A stretch of DNA of 64,000 bases, from contig NZ_KB891999.1 in NCBI RefSeq assembly GCF_000373625.1, positions 277,194-341,193 on the forward strand, in the 5' to 3' direction. This DNA comes from Streptomyces sp. LaPpAH-108. GTDB taxonomy: Bacteria; Actinomycetota; Actinomycetes; Streptomycetales; Streptomycetaceae. A program made the translations under genes and the position numbers. Positions 18,675 through 26,752 of this stretch are shown here, piece after piece. Below the pieces are notes generated by a model that saw only the letters and a program-made list of their open reading frames with translations, was not told where the DNA came from and ran no database searches. Numbering within the stretch: position 1 is the stretch's first letter; the number at the start of each line of letters is the position of its first letter.

Positions 18675-19211
18675 ATGTCTGACATGACCGAGACCACGCC
18701 CGGCTGGCTGACCACGGACGAACTGGAAATGGCCAGGGCCCGGATGCCGATCCTGTATGTCGAGGCCGTGCCGGTGCGCGTGGACGACAGCGGCGAAGTC
18801 ACCAGTATCGGGCTGCTGTTGAGAATCGGACCGGACGGCACGGTCAACCGGACCCTGGTCTCCGGACGGGTGCTGCACCACGAGCGGGTGCGCGACGCGC
18901 TGCTGCGCCATCTGGAGAAGGACCTCGGCCCGGTCGCGCTCCCCCGGGTGCCCGCCTCCATGCAACCGTTCACGGTCGCGGAGTACTTCCCGACGGCCGG
19001 GGTCACGCCGTACCACGACCCGCGTCAGCACGCGGTGTCGCTGGCCTACGTGGTGCCGGTCTCGGGCGACTGCCGGCCGCGCCAGGACGCGCTGGACCTG
19101 GTGTGGTTCTCGCCGCAGGAGGCCGCGTCGGCCGCCCTGCAGAGCGAGATGCCGGGCGGGCACGGGGTGCTGCTGAAGCAGGCGCTGGCGCATCTGGGCC
19201 TGGTGTTCTGA
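18675..19211 (+). CDS. DUF4916 / NUDIX-fold hydrolase
   Basis: 178 residues. Family blocks include P-I-L-Y-V-E-A-V-P-V-R-V-D-D, L-R-H-L-E-K-D-L-G-P-V-A-L-P and V-T-P-Y-H-D-P-R-Q-H-A-V-S-L-A-Y-V-V-P-V. DUF4916 belongs to the NUDIX clan, but a canonical G-x5-E-x7-R-E-U-x-E-E box is not evident. Activity is therefore uncertain. ATG 18675 is 7 bp past the amidohydrolase stop, so it is probably the last gene of that operon. Confidence 0.8.
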   Translation: MSDMTETTPGWLTTDELEMARARMPILYVEAVPVRVDDSGEVTSIGLLLRIGPDGTVNRTLVSGRVLHHERVRDALLRHLEKDLGPVALPRVPASMQPFTVAEYFPTAGVTPYHDPRQHAVSLAYVVPVSGDCRPRQDALDLVWFSPQEAASAALQSEMPGGHGVLLKQALAHLGLVF

Positions 19212-19242
19212 GACGGGAGACCCCGGGCCACCGGATTCGGAC

Positions 19243-19278
19243 GGGACCGAACGGCCCCGGCCGGGTCCGAGTGGCCCG
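19243..19278. promoter_or_regulatory. Tandem DevR/OsdR-like boxes upstream of the cNMP-binding gene
   Basis: Site 1, GGGACCGAACGGCCCC (19243-19258), has two 7-bp arms around a 2-bp centre. Site 2, GGGTCCGAGTGGCCCG (19263-19278), is a weaker copy. The centres are 20 bp apart, about two helical turns on one DNA face. They end 62 bp before the next start codon. The same palindrome recurs in other promoters of this island. Confidence 0.6.
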
Positions 19279-19340
19279 TGGCGGGCTCGGGGTGACCGCG
19301 CGAACCTGGAGGGAGAGCAGTCCCGAAGGGAGCCGGTGCG

Positions 19341-19796
19341 ATGACCACGACCACCATGACCACGGCGCTCGAACCCGTGTACCGCGAGCGGCTGATGCGG
19401 TTCGCCCGCGAGGTCTCCTTCCCGGCCGGTGCCCGGCTCTTCGAGGAGGGCGGACGCGCCGACCGCTTCTGGATCGTGCGCACCGGCACGGTCACCCTGG
19501 ATCTGCGGGTGCCCGGCCGCCGTCCCGCCGTCGTCGAATCGCTCGGCCACGGTGAACTGGTCGGCTGGTCCTGGTACTTCGGACCGGGCGTCTGGCATCT
19601 GGGCGGCGAGGCGATGAGCCCCGTACGCGCCTGGGAGTTCGACGCGGCCCCGGTACGGGCGCTGTGCGCGGCGGACCCCGAGTTCGGCCGCGCGGTGGCC
19701 ACCTGGGTCGGCCGAGTGGTGGCCCACCGGTTGCACGCCTCCCGGGTCAGACTGCTCGACCTGTACGCCCCGTACGGCAGCGGGGACCTGCTGTGA
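19341..19796 (+). CDS. Stand-alone cyclic-nucleotide-binding-domain protein
   Basis: 151 residues, one CNMP-binding beta-barrel only. F-P-A-G-A-R-L-F-E-E-G-G-R-A-D-R-F-W-I-V is the entry strand. G-H-G-E-L-V-G-W-S-W-Y-F occupies the phosphate-binding cassette position, without the classical R-x-A-x-V of strict cAMP receptors. The Crp/Fnr HTH is absent, so it is not a transcription factor by itself. Its stop overlaps the next start (GTGA), so it is translationally coupled to a CBS-BON protein. Confidence 0.82.
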   Translation: MTTTTMTTALEPVYRERLMRFAREVSFPAGARLFEEGGRADRFWIVRTGTVTLDLRVPGRRPAVVESLGHGELVGWSWYFGPGVWHLGGEAMSPVRAWEFDAAPVRALCAADPEFGRAVATWVGRVVAHRLHASRVRLLDLYAPYGSGDLL

Positions 19797-20488
19797 CCTC
19801 GGCGGCGGCGCCCGGGCCGCGTCCGGTGGAGCCGGTGCCGGGAGACGGGCCGTACCGGGTGGGCGACGTGATGACGCGGGCCGTGGTCGCGGTGGGCACC
19901 GGCACGCTGTTCCGGGACATGGTCGAGCGGATGGAGCAGTGGCGGGTCGGCGCGCTGCCCGTCCTGGAGGGCGACGGCCGGGTGGTCGGGGTGGTCTCGG
20001 AGGCCGATCTGCTGCCCAAGGAGGAGTTCCGCGAGGGCGAACCCGACCGGCTGACCCAGCTGCGCCGGATGGCCGACCTGGCGAAGGCCGGGGCGGTGAC
20101 CGCCGGGGAGCTGATGAGCACCCCCGCCGTCACCGTGCACGCGGACGCGACCCTTCCGGAGGCGGCCCGGATCATGGCCGTCAAGGGCGTCAAGCGGCTG
20201 CCCGTCATCGACGCCCAGGGCGCGCTCGTGGGCGTCGTCAGCCGGGGCGACCTGCTGAAGATGTTCCTGCGCTCGGACGGCGAACTGGCCGACGAGATAC
20301 GGCGGTCCGTGGTCGACGTGCTCTTCCCCGCGCCGGTCGAACCGGTGCACGTCGTGGTCGCCGACGGGGTCGCGACGCTCACCGGGTGCGTGCGGGACGC
20401 GGAGCGGATCGAGCTGGCGGCCCGGATGACGCGGGGTGTGGAGGGCGTGGTGGACGTGGACTGCCGGCTCACGGCCGCACCGGGCTGA
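19793..20488 (+). CDS. CBS-pair / BON domain protein
   Basis: 231 residues. CBS1 (about 22-75: V-G-D-V-M-T-R) and CBS2 (about 105-160: A-G-E-L-M-S-T-P-A-V-T-V) form a Bateman module that binds adenine nucleotides. A BON domain follows (about 175-228: H-V-V-V-A-D-G-V-A-T-L-T-G-C-V). GTG 19793 overlaps the preceding stop by 4 nt. It resembles hypoxic-response CBS proteins of the DosR regulon by domain. A paralogue lies at 21441-22109. Confidence 0.88.
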   Translation: MTSAAAPGPRPVEPVPGDGPYRVGDVMTRAVVAVGTGTLFRDMVERMEQWRVGALPVLEGDGRVVGVVSEADLLPKEEFREGEPDRLTQLRRMADLAKAGAVTAGELMSTPAVTVHADATLPEAARIMAVKGVKRLPVIDAQGALVGVVSRGDLLKMFLRSDGELADEIRRSVVDVLFPAPVEPVHVVVADGVATLTGCVRDAERIELAARMTRGVEGVVDVDCRLTAAPG

Positions 20489-20573
20489 ACACGCCGAGTC
20501 ACGCCGTCACACCGAGCCACGCCGCGTCACGTCACGTCGTGTCACGCCGAACCGCCCCGGCCCGCACCGCGGT

Positions 20574-21275
20574 TCAGTGCGCCGGGCGCTCCTCCGTGCC
20601 CTGCTCCAGCTGCGAGGCGATCACGGCCGCCTGGACCCGGCGCTGGACGCCGAGCTTGGCGAGCAGCCGGGAGATGTGGTTCTTGACCGTCTTCTCCGAC
20701 AGATACAGCCGCTGCCCGATCTCCCGGTTGGTCAGACCGTCCCCGATCAGCGCGAGGATGTCCCGCTCCCTCGGCGACAGCGCCTCCAGCTCCGGCGGCA
20801 GCGCGGGCGCGGTCTCGGCGGGGTCGGAGCGCAGCGAGCGCATCAGCCGGGCGGTGGTGGCGGGGTCCAGCATGGACTGGCCCGAGGCGACGGTGCGGAC
20901 CGCCGAGATCAGGTCGGAGCCCTTGATCTGCTTGAGGACGTACCCGGCGGCGCCTGCCATGATCGCGTCGAGCAGCGCGTCCTCGTCGTCGAACGAGGTC
21001 AGCATGAGGCAGGCCAACTCGGGCATGCGGTCGCGCAGTTCGCGGCAGACGGTGATGCCGTCGCCGTCCGGGAGGCGGACGTCGAGCACGGCGACGTGCG
21101 GGCGCAGGGCCGGGCCGCGGGCGAGGGCCTGCTGCGCGGAGTCGGCCTCGCCGACGACGGAGATGTCCGGTTCGGAGTCGAGCAGATCGGCCACGCCCCG
21201 GCGGACGACCTCGTGGTCGTCCAGCAGGAACACCCGGATCGGGTGCTGCTCGGTGAAGACGCGTGTCTCGGGCAT
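20574..21275 (-). CDS. NarL/LuxR-type response regulator, DevR/OsdR-like
   Basis: 233 residues. The receiver domain has D-D near residues 19-20, phosphoacceptor Asp65 (V-A-V-L-D-V-R-L-P-D-G-D-G), T in M-L-T-S-F-D-D-E and K in G-Y-V-L-K. The LuxR HTH (about 160-225) reads L-S-P-R-E-R-D-I-L-A-L-I-G-D-G-L and K-T-V-K-N-H-I-S. GAGAGG precedes ATG 21275. The overall pattern is that of DevR/DosR, or OsdR (SCO0204) in S. coelicolor. No kinase is adjacent; the matching DevS-like kinase is at 30117. A palindromic box lies 81-96 bp upstream. Confidence 0.9.
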   Translation of the reverse strand: MPETRVFTEQHPIRVFLLDDHEVVRRGVADLLDSEPDISVVGEADSAQQALARGPALRPHVAVLDVRLPDGDGITVCRELRDRMPELACLMLTSFDDEDALLDAIMAGAAGYVLKQIKGSDLISAVRTVASGQSMLDPATTARLMRSLRSDPAETAPALPPELEALSPRERDILALIGDGLTNREIGQRLYLSEKTVKNHISRLLAKLGVQRRVQAAVIASQLEQGTEERPAH

Positions 21276-21355
21276 GACGACCTCTCGTTTCCCGGGGCCG
21301 GACGGACAGGACCGGCCCACCAGCCGGATCATGACCCGCCGGTCTCGTACAGACT

Positions 21356-21371
21356 AGGGCCGAACGGTCCC
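21356..21371. promoter_or_regulatory. DevR/OsdR-like box upstream of the response regulator
   Basis: AGGGCCGAACGGTCCC has near-perfect 7+2+7 symmetry and sits 81-96 bp before the regulator ATG, the position for autoregulation. The flanking CTAG is shared with the sites at 22234 and 29900. A degenerate half-site (GGGGCCG, 21294-21300) lies closer to the gene. Confidence 0.6.
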
Positions 21372-21380
21372 ACCTCGCCC

Positions 21381-21424
21381 CTCACCTGGGGAATCGGGTC
21401 CGCTCACCTGAGGAATCGGGTCCG
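21381..21424. repeat. 22-bp perfect-length tandem duplication
   Basis: Two head-to-tail 22-bp units, 21381-21402 and 21403-21424, differ at one base. Each unit contains GGAATCGGGTCC. They lie between the end of the CBS-BON gene and the response-regulator promoter. Confidence 0.7.
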
Positions 21425-21440
21425 CGCGTCCCCCACGGGT

Positions 21441-22109
21441 TCAGGTCCGCGCGCCGTCGGTGCGGCCGGGCGCGGGGGCCAGGTCGAACTCGACGTCCAC
21501 CACCCCCTCGACCGCGCGCACCAGCCGGGCGGCCACCGGGACCAGGGCCGTGTCGCGCAGCGAGCCGGTGAGGGTGACCACGCCGTCGTGCACCTCCACG
21601 TGGATCACGGAGTCGGGCGGCGGGAAGATCCAGGAGACGATGTCGTGCCGTACCTCGTGCTCGATGTCCTGGTCGCCGCGCAGGAAGACCTTGAGCAGGT
21701 CGGCGCGGCTGACGACGCCCTCCAGGGCGCCCTTGTCGTCCACCACGGGCAGCATCCGCACCCCGGACCGTGCCATGCGCCGGGCCGCCTCCGCGAGCGT
21801 GGCCCCGGAGTGGACGGTGACGGCGGGCGCGGACATCAGCTCGGCCGCCGTGGCGCCCTCGGCCTTCGCCAGGTCGGCCGGGCGGCGGCGCCCGGTGTAC
21901 GCCTCGCCGGGCGCGTCGCGCAGTTCCTCCTTGGGCAGCAGATCGGACTCGGAGACGACGCCGGCCACCTTGCCGCCGACGAGCACGGGCAGGCTGCCGA
22001 CCTGGCGGTCCCGCAGCGTCCGCGCGATCTCCTTGAAGGACGTCTCCGGGCCGACGACCGCCACGGTGCGGGTCATGACGTCGCCGACGCTGCGCGGGGT
22101 TGCGTACAT
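21441..22109 (-). CDS. CBS-pair / BON domain protein (second copy)
   Basis: 222 residues with the same order as 19793-20488. CBS1 is V-G-D-V-M-T-R-T-V, CBS2 A-A-E-L-M-S-A-P-A-V-T-V-H, and the BON domain I-H-V-E-V-H-D-G-V-V-T-L-T-G-S-L. L-L-P-K-E-E and G-V-V-S-R-A-D-L-L-K-V-F-L are shared almost word for word with the paralogue, so the two arose by duplication. It is divergent from uspA-like gene 1, with tandem DevR-like boxes between them. Confidence 0.88.
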   Translation of the reverse strand: MYATPRSVGDVMTRTVAVVGPETSFKEIARTLRDRQVGSLPVLVGGKVAGVVSESDLLPKEELRDAPGEAYTGRRRPADLAKAEGATAAELMSAPAVTVHSGATLAEAARRMARSGVRMLPVVDDKGALEGVVSRADLLKVFLRGDQDIEHEVRHDIVSWIFPPPDSVIHVEVHDGVVTLTGSLRDTALVPVAARLVRAVEGVVDVEFDLAPAPGRTDGART

Positions 22110-22233
22110 GGTGACTCCGTAGGTTCACGGGGACGGATGCGGACGCCGGGTCCACGGGGACGGTCGCGTACATCGCCTTCCTGTTCCAGCGTGCGCCGTG
22201 TCTCCAGCGTGCGCCGGGCCAGGGAAGCCGCCT

Positions 22234-22270
22234 AGGGCCGGTCGGTCCCGGGCAGGGACCTGCGGCCCCT
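22234..22270. promoter_or_regulatory. Tandem DevR/OsdR-like boxes in the CBS-BON / UspA divergent region
   Basis: AGGGCCGGTCGGTCCC (22234-22249) and GGGACCTGCGGCCCCT (22255-22270) have centres 21 bp apart. They end 49 bp before the UspA start and lie 125-161 bp from the CBS-BON start, so one operator pair could serve both genes. A 14-bp direct repeat (22185-22198 and 22203-22216) lies just upstream. Confidence 0.6.
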
Positions 22271-22318
22271 GATCCGGCGGGCGGGGGCGCCGCGAGGCTG
22301 GGGGCGGAGGTGGAGACC

Positions 22319-23236
22319 ATGTCCCGAACCGTCACCGTGGGCTTCGACGGCTCGCCCGAGAGCAGGCGGGCCGCCGACTGGGCGGCCCGCGAGGCCAGGC
22401 TGCGCGCCCTGCCGCTGCGGGTCGTGCACGTCTGGGAGCCGGTGCCCGAACCGATGGCCCAGGCACCGCTGCTCGGCACCGAGACCCGGCAGCACTGGAG
22501 CGAACGGGTGCCCCGCGAGAGCGCGGAGCGCCTGCGGCTGCGCCACCCGGGCATCGAGGTGGTCGTCGAGCAGTACACCGGGAACCCGGTGGAGATCCTG
22601 TGCGAGGCCGCCGCCTCCGCCGAGCCGCTGGTGCTCGGCTCGCGGGGGCTGGGCGGGATCGGCGGCTTCGTCGCCGGGTCGGTCGGCCTGGCCGTCCTGG
22701 CCCGTACCGACCGCCCCGTGGTGGTCGTCCGGGCGGACGAGCCGACCGTGGGCCGGCACGGCCCCGGACCGGCGGCGGGCGAGACGCCCACCGCGCCCGT
22801 CGTGCTCGGGCTGGACACCGGCGAGCCGGACGAGACGCTGCTGGGGTTCGCCTTCGAGGCGGCCGTCCGCTACGGCGTCCCGCTGCGGGTGGTGCACGCC
22901 TGGCGACCGCCGCCCGCGTACGCCTACGAGCTGTCCGCCTACGCCTACGACCTGGCCGGACCCGGCGACGGCCCCGGTTCCGTCGGGGAGCTGGAGTCGG
23001 CGGGCCTGACCAAGGTGCTCCAGCCCTGGCGGCAGTCGTTCCCCGGCGTCGAGGTGGTGGAGGAGAGCCGCCCGGGCAGCGCCGCGCGGGTGCTGGTCGA
23101 GGCGGCGCGGGAGGCCGCGCTGGTGGTGGTCGGCAAGCGGCTGCGCACCGGACGGCTGGGCACGCACCTCGGGCATGTGACGCACGCGGTGCTGCACCAC
23201 GTCGCCGCTCCGGTTGCCGTCGTGCCGCACAGCTGA
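22319..23236 (+). CDS. Universal stress protein, tandem UspA domains (1)
   Basis: 305 residues, two Usp folds. Domain 1 (about 1-140) starts V-T-V-G-F-D-G-S-P-E-S and ends with the ATP-loop L-G-S-R-G-L-G-G-I-G-G-F-V-A-G-S-V. Domain 2 (about 160-305) ends V-V-G-K-R-L-R-T-G-R-L-G-T-H-L-G-H-V-T-H-A-V. This is the double-domain type found in DosR and OsdR regulons. It is probably the first gene of an operon with the second Usp gene and phosphoketolase. Confidence 0.9.
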   Translation: MSRTVTVGFDGSPESRRAADWAAREARLRALPLRVVHVWEPVPEPMAQAPLLGTETRQHWSERVPRESAERLRLRHPGIEVVVEQYTGNPVEILCEAAASAEPLVLGSRGLGGIGGFVAGSVGLAVLARTDRPVVVVRADEPTVGRHGPGPAAGETPTAPVVLGLDTGEPDETLLGFAFEAAVRYGVPLRVVHAWRPPPAYAYELSAYAYDLAGPGDGPGSVGELESAGLTKVLQPWRQSFPGVEVVEESRPGSAARVLVEAAREAALVVVGKRLRTGRLGTHLGHVTHAVLHHVAAPVAVVPHS

Positions 23237-23322
23237 CCGGATGGTGACGAGGGACGCCCGGCCGGAGGACGGCGAGGGCCGGGGCCGTGAGCGGCCGTGA
23301 GCGGAGGGAGAGGGCGAACACC

Positions 23323-24180
23323 ATGGACCAGCCGATCGTCGTCGGCGTGGACGGCTCGGAGCAGAGCCTGCGCGCCGTGGACTGGGGAGCCGACGAGGCC
23401 GCTCTGCGCGGGGCACCGCTCCGCCTGGTGTACGCGTCGCTGTGGGAGCGGTACGAGGGCGCGCTGATCGCCCAGGAACTCCACCGGCCGGTGGACGAGG
23501 TGATGGCGCGGGACGTGGTCGGCACCGCCGAGGAGCGGGCGCGGCGCCGTCGGCCGGGGGTGCCGGTCACCACCGACGTGCTGCCCGACGAGCCGGAGTA
23601 CGGTCTGGTGCGCGAGAGCCGTACGGCCCGTGCCGTGGTGCTCGGCTGCCGGGGGCGCAGCGGGCTCACCGAGGCGCTGCTCGGGTCGGTGAGCCTGACG
23701 GTCGCCGGGCACGCGCACTGCCCGGTGATCGTGCTGCGCGGCGGCCACGACGACCCGGAGCGGGCCGGGACCGGGCGGATCGTGCTGGCCGTCGGCGAGA
23801 AACCGGCGGGCACGGCCGCCGTGCGGTTCGCGGCCGAGGAGGCCGCGCTGCGCGGGCTACCCCTGGAGGCGGTGCGCGCCTGGCGGCGCCCCTCGGGCCC
23901 GCTGCCCGGCCATGTCCCGCACGACGGCGATCCGGAGCGGGCCGCGCGGGACACGGTGGAGGAGGCGCTGCGGGACCTGCCCGCCGGTGTCGTACCGGTA
24001 CGGCACGTCCTGGAGGGCCCCACCCGGGACGCGCTGCTCGACGCCTCGCAGGGCGCGGTCCTGCTCGTCGTGGGCGCCCGGCGCCGGCACGGCCGTTTCG
24101 GCCTCCAGCTCGGCCGGGTCGCGCACGGGGTGCTGCACCGGGCGGACTGTGCGGTGGCCGTCGTACCGGAGCCGGACTGA
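23323..24180 (+). CDS. Universal stress protein, tandem UspA domains (2)
   Basis: 285 residues. I-V-V-G-V-D-G-S-E-Q-S starts domain 1, and L-G-C-R-G-R-S-G-L-T-E-A-L-L-G-S-V is its nucleotide loop. Domain 2 ends G-A-R-R-R-H-G-R-F-G-L-Q-L-G-R-V-A-H. The start ATG 23323 follows a GGAGGGAGAGG stretch. There is no strong DevR-like box in the 86-bp gap upstream, so it is likely read from the upstream promoter. Confidence 0.9.
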   Translation: MDQPIVVGVDGSEQSLRAVDWGADEAALRGAPLRLVYASLWERYEGALIAQELHRPVDEVMARDVVGTAEERARRRRPGVPVTTDVLPDEPEYGLVRESRTARAVVLGCRGRSGLTEALLGSVSLTVAGHAHCPVIVLRGGHDDPERAGTGRIVLAVGEKPAGTAAVRFAAEEAALRGLPLEAVRAWRRPSGPLPGHVPHDGDPERAARDTVEEALRDLPAGVVPVRHVLEGPTRDALLDASQGAVLLVVGARRRHGRFGLQLGRVAHGVLHRADCAVAVVPEPD

Positions 24181-24237
24181 GGAGCGACGAGCGACGCCCA
24201 TGCCCGGACCCACGACCGTCGATCCCACGGAGCTTCC

Positions 24238-26610
24238 ATGACCGACATCGCTGAACACCCGCTCACCGACGAGGAGTTGGACACGCTCCTGGCCCACTGG
24301 CGGGCCGCCAACTACCTCTCGGCGGGCCAGATCTATCTGATGGCCAACCCGCTGCTGGACGAGCCGCTGCGCCCGGAGCACATCAAGCCCCGGCTGCTCG
24401 GGCACTGGGGCACCACGCCAGGGCTGAACCTGGTGTACACGCACCTCAACCGGGTGATCCGGCAGCGCGGGCTCGACGCGCTGTGCGTGTGGGGGCCGGG
24501 ACACGGCGGCCCGGCGGTCCTCGCCAACTCCTGGCTGGAGGGCAGCTACGCGGAGGTCTACCCGGACGTGAGCCGGGACGGGGAGGGCATGGAGCGGCTG
24601 TTCCGGCAGTTCTCCTTCCCCGGCGGGGTGCCCAGTCATGTGGCCCCGGAGACGCCGGGCTCGATCCACGAGGGCGGTGAGCTGGGCTATTCGCTCGCGC
24701 ACGCCTACGGTGCCGCGTTCGACAACCCGGAGCTGCTGGTCGCGTGTGTGATCGGGGACGGCGAGGCGGAGACCGGGCCGCTGGCCGCGTCCTGGCACTC
24801 CGACAAGTTCCTCGACCCGGTGCACGACGGCGCGGTCCTGCCGATCCTTCACCTCAACGGCTACAAGATCGCCAACCCGACGGTCCTCTCCCGCCTCCCG
24901 CAGGCCGAACTCGACGCGCTGCTGCGGGGATACGGCCACGAGCCGCTGTACGTCTCGGGCGACGACCCGGCCGAGGTGCACCGCGCGATGGCGGCGGCCT
25001 TCGACGAGGCCCTTGACCGGATCAAGCTGATGCAGGACAGCGCGCGCGAGGAGGGCGTCACCGGGCGCGTGCACTGGCCGATGATCGTGCTGCGCACCCC
25101 GAAGGGCTGGACCGGCCCGGCCGAGGTCGACGGGCTGCCGGTGGAGGGGACCTGGCGCGCGCATCAGGTGCCGCTGGCCGGGGTACGCGAAAACCCGGAG
25201 CATCTGGCGCAGTTGGAGCGCTGGCTGCGCTCGTACCGGCCCGAGGAGCTGTTCGACGCGGACGGACGCCCGGTCGCGGACGTGCTCGCCTGCGTCCCGG
25301 AGGGCACCCGGCGGCTCGGGGCGAACCCGCACGCCAACGGCGGCCTGCTCACCCGTGAACTCCCGCTCCCGGCACTGGACTTGTTCGGTGTCCCGGTGGA
25401 CAAACCGGGGACGACGCTGCACGAACCCACCCGTGTCTTGGGCGACTTGCTGGAGCGGGTCATGCAGGACACGCGCACCCGGCGGGACTTCCGGCTGGTC
25501 GGACCGGACGAGACCGCCTCCAACCGGCTCCAGGCGGTGTTCGACGCGAGCGGCAAGGCGTGGCAGGCCGAGGTGCTGCCCGTGGACGAGCACCTGGACC
25601 GGCACGGCAGGGTCCTGGAGGTGCTGTCCGAACACCTCTGCCAGGGCTGGCTGGAGGGATATCTGCTCACCGGGCGGCACGGGCTGTTCTCCTGCTACGA
25701 GGCGTTCGTGCACATCGTGGACTCGATGGTGAACCAGCACATCAAGTGGCTCAGGATCTCCCGGGAGTTGCCCTGGCGGGCGCCGATCCCCTCCCTCAAC
25801 TACCTGCTGACCTCGCATGTGTGGCGCCAGGACCACAACGGCTTCTCCCACCAGGACCCCGGCTTCGTGGACCATGTGCTCAACAAGAGCCCCGAGGTGG
25901 TCCGCGTCTATCTGCCGCCGGACGCCAACACCCTGCTGTGCGTGGCCGATCACGTGCTGCGCAGCCGTGACTATGTGAACGTGGTCGTCGCGGGCAAGCA
26001 GCCCTGTTTCGACTGGCTCTCCCTGGAGGAGGCCCGGGTGCACTGTGCGCGCGGGGCCGGGATCTGGGAGTGGGCCGGGACCGAGAACGGTGGCGAACCG
26101 GACGTGGTCCTCGCCTGCGCGGGCGATGTGCCGACCCAGGAGGTGCTGGCCGCCGCCCAGTTGCTGCGCCGCCACCTTCCGGAGCTGGCGGTGCGGGTGG
26201 TGAACGTGGTCGACATGACCCGGCTGCTGCCGCACGAGGAACACCCGCACGGGATGAGCGACTTCACCTACGACGGGCTCTTCACCACCGACAAGCCGGT
26301 GATCTTCGCCTACCACGGGTACCCCTGGCTGGTGCACCGGCTCGCCTACCGCAGGGCCGGGCACGCCAATCTCCATGTGCGCGGCTACAAGGAGTCCGGG
26401 ACCACGACCACGCCGTTCGACATGGTCGTCCGCAACGACCTGGACCGCTACCGGCTCGTCATGGACGTCATCGACCGGGTGCCGGGCCTCGCCGTGCGCG
26501 CGGCCGACGTGCGCCAGAGGATGGCCGACGCACGCACCCGGCACCACGACTGGATCCGCGTCCACGGCACCGATCTGCCGGAGATCGCGGAGTGGAGCTG
26601 GGACAGCTGA
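24238..26610 (+). CDS. xfp: Xylulose-5-phosphate/fructose-6-phosphate phosphoketolase
   Basis: 790 residues, full length for the thiamine-diphosphate enzyme. G-P-G-H-G-G-P-A-V-L-A-N-S is the phosphoketolase signature and G-D-G-E-A-E-T-G-P the ThDP/Mg site. H-L-N-G-Y-K-I, S-H-V-W-R-Q-D-H-N-G-F-S-H-Q-D-P-G and the C-terminal domain are intact. It converts sugar phosphates to acetyl phosphate without NADH formation, which suits energy supply under low oxygen. It is the third gene of the Usp-Usp-xfp unit and ends in a strong hairpin. Confidence 0.95.
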   Translation: MTDIAEHPLTDEELDTLLAHWRAANYLSAGQIYLMANPLLDEPLRPEHIKPRLLGHWGTTPGLNLVYTHLNRVIRQRGLDALCVWGPGHGGPAVLANSWLEGSYAEVYPDVSRDGEGMERLFRQFSFPGGVPSHVAPETPGSIHEGGELGYSLAHAYGAAFDNPELLVACVIGDGEAETGPLAASWHSDKFLDPVHDGAVLPILHLNGYKIANPTVLSRLPQAELDALLRGYGHEPLYVSGDDPAEVHRAMAAAFDEALDRIKLMQDSAREEGVTGRVHWPMIVLRTPKGWTGPAEVDGLPVEGTWRAHQVPLAGVRENPEHLAQLERWLRSYRPEELFDADGRPVADVLACVPEGTRRLGANPHANGGLLTRELPLPALDLFGVPVDKPGTTLHEPTRVLGDLLERVMQDTRTRRDFRLVGPDETASNRLQAVFDASGKAWQAEVLPVDEHLDRHGRVLEVLSEHLCQGWLEGYLLTGRHGLFSCYEAFVHIVDSMVNQHIKWLRISRELPWRAPIPSLNYLLTSHVWRQDHNGFSHQDPGFVDHVLNKSPEVVRVYLPPDANTLLCVADHVLRSRDYVNVVVAGKQPCFDWLSLEEARVHCARGAGIWEWAGTENGGEPDVVLACAGDVPTQEVLAAAQLLRRHLPELAVRVVNVVDMTRLLPHEEHPHGMSDFTYDGLFTTDKPVIFAYHGYPWLVHRLAYRRAGHANLHVRGYKESGTTTTPFDMVVRNDLDRYRLVMDVIDRVPGLAVRAADVRQRMADARTRHHDWIRVHGTDLPEIAEWSWDS

Positions 26611-26618
26611 GCGGCAGG

Positions 26619-26655
26619 CGAAGGGGGGGCCGGGATGATCCCGGCCCCCCCTTCG
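26619..26655. terminator. Strong bidirectional terminator
   Basis: CGAAGGGGGGGCCGGG (26619-26634) is perfectly complementary to CCCGGCCCCCCCTTCG (26640-26655), with a 5-nt loop. It separates xfp from the convergent STAS/small-ORF unit. Confidence 0.85.
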
Positions 26656-26665
26656 GCGGCAGTTC

Positions 26666-26752
26666 TCAGTCCAGGTCCGCCCGCCGCAGCAGCCGGTAAC
26701 CCCGTCCGCGCCACCGGCACAGCCAGTGCCGCAGCCGTCGTCCGGCGTTCAT
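26666..26752 (-). CDS. 28-aa arginine-rich small ORF coupled to STAS gene
   Basis: ATG 26752 overlaps the STAS stop as ATGA. The peptide M-N-A-G-R-R-L-R-H-W-L-C-R-W-R-G is extremely basic with tryptophans, ending R-R-A-D-L-D just before the terminator. The overlap and the terminator immediately after suggest a real translated leader-less tail gene. Chance cannot be excluded at this length. Confidence 0.4.
   Translation of the reverse strand: MNAGRRLRHWLCRWRGRGYRLLRRADLD

Noticed and set aside
20489..20573. Short CACGCCG/GTCAC repeats between convergent genes, considered as a CRISPR-like or attachment site
   Set aside because: Units are 5-8 bp, irregular and without spacers; ordinary low-complexity GC sequence.
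23237..23322. Possible DevR-like box before the second UspA gene
   Set aside because: Best match keeps only about half of the arm positions; the gene is probably read from the upstream promoter.
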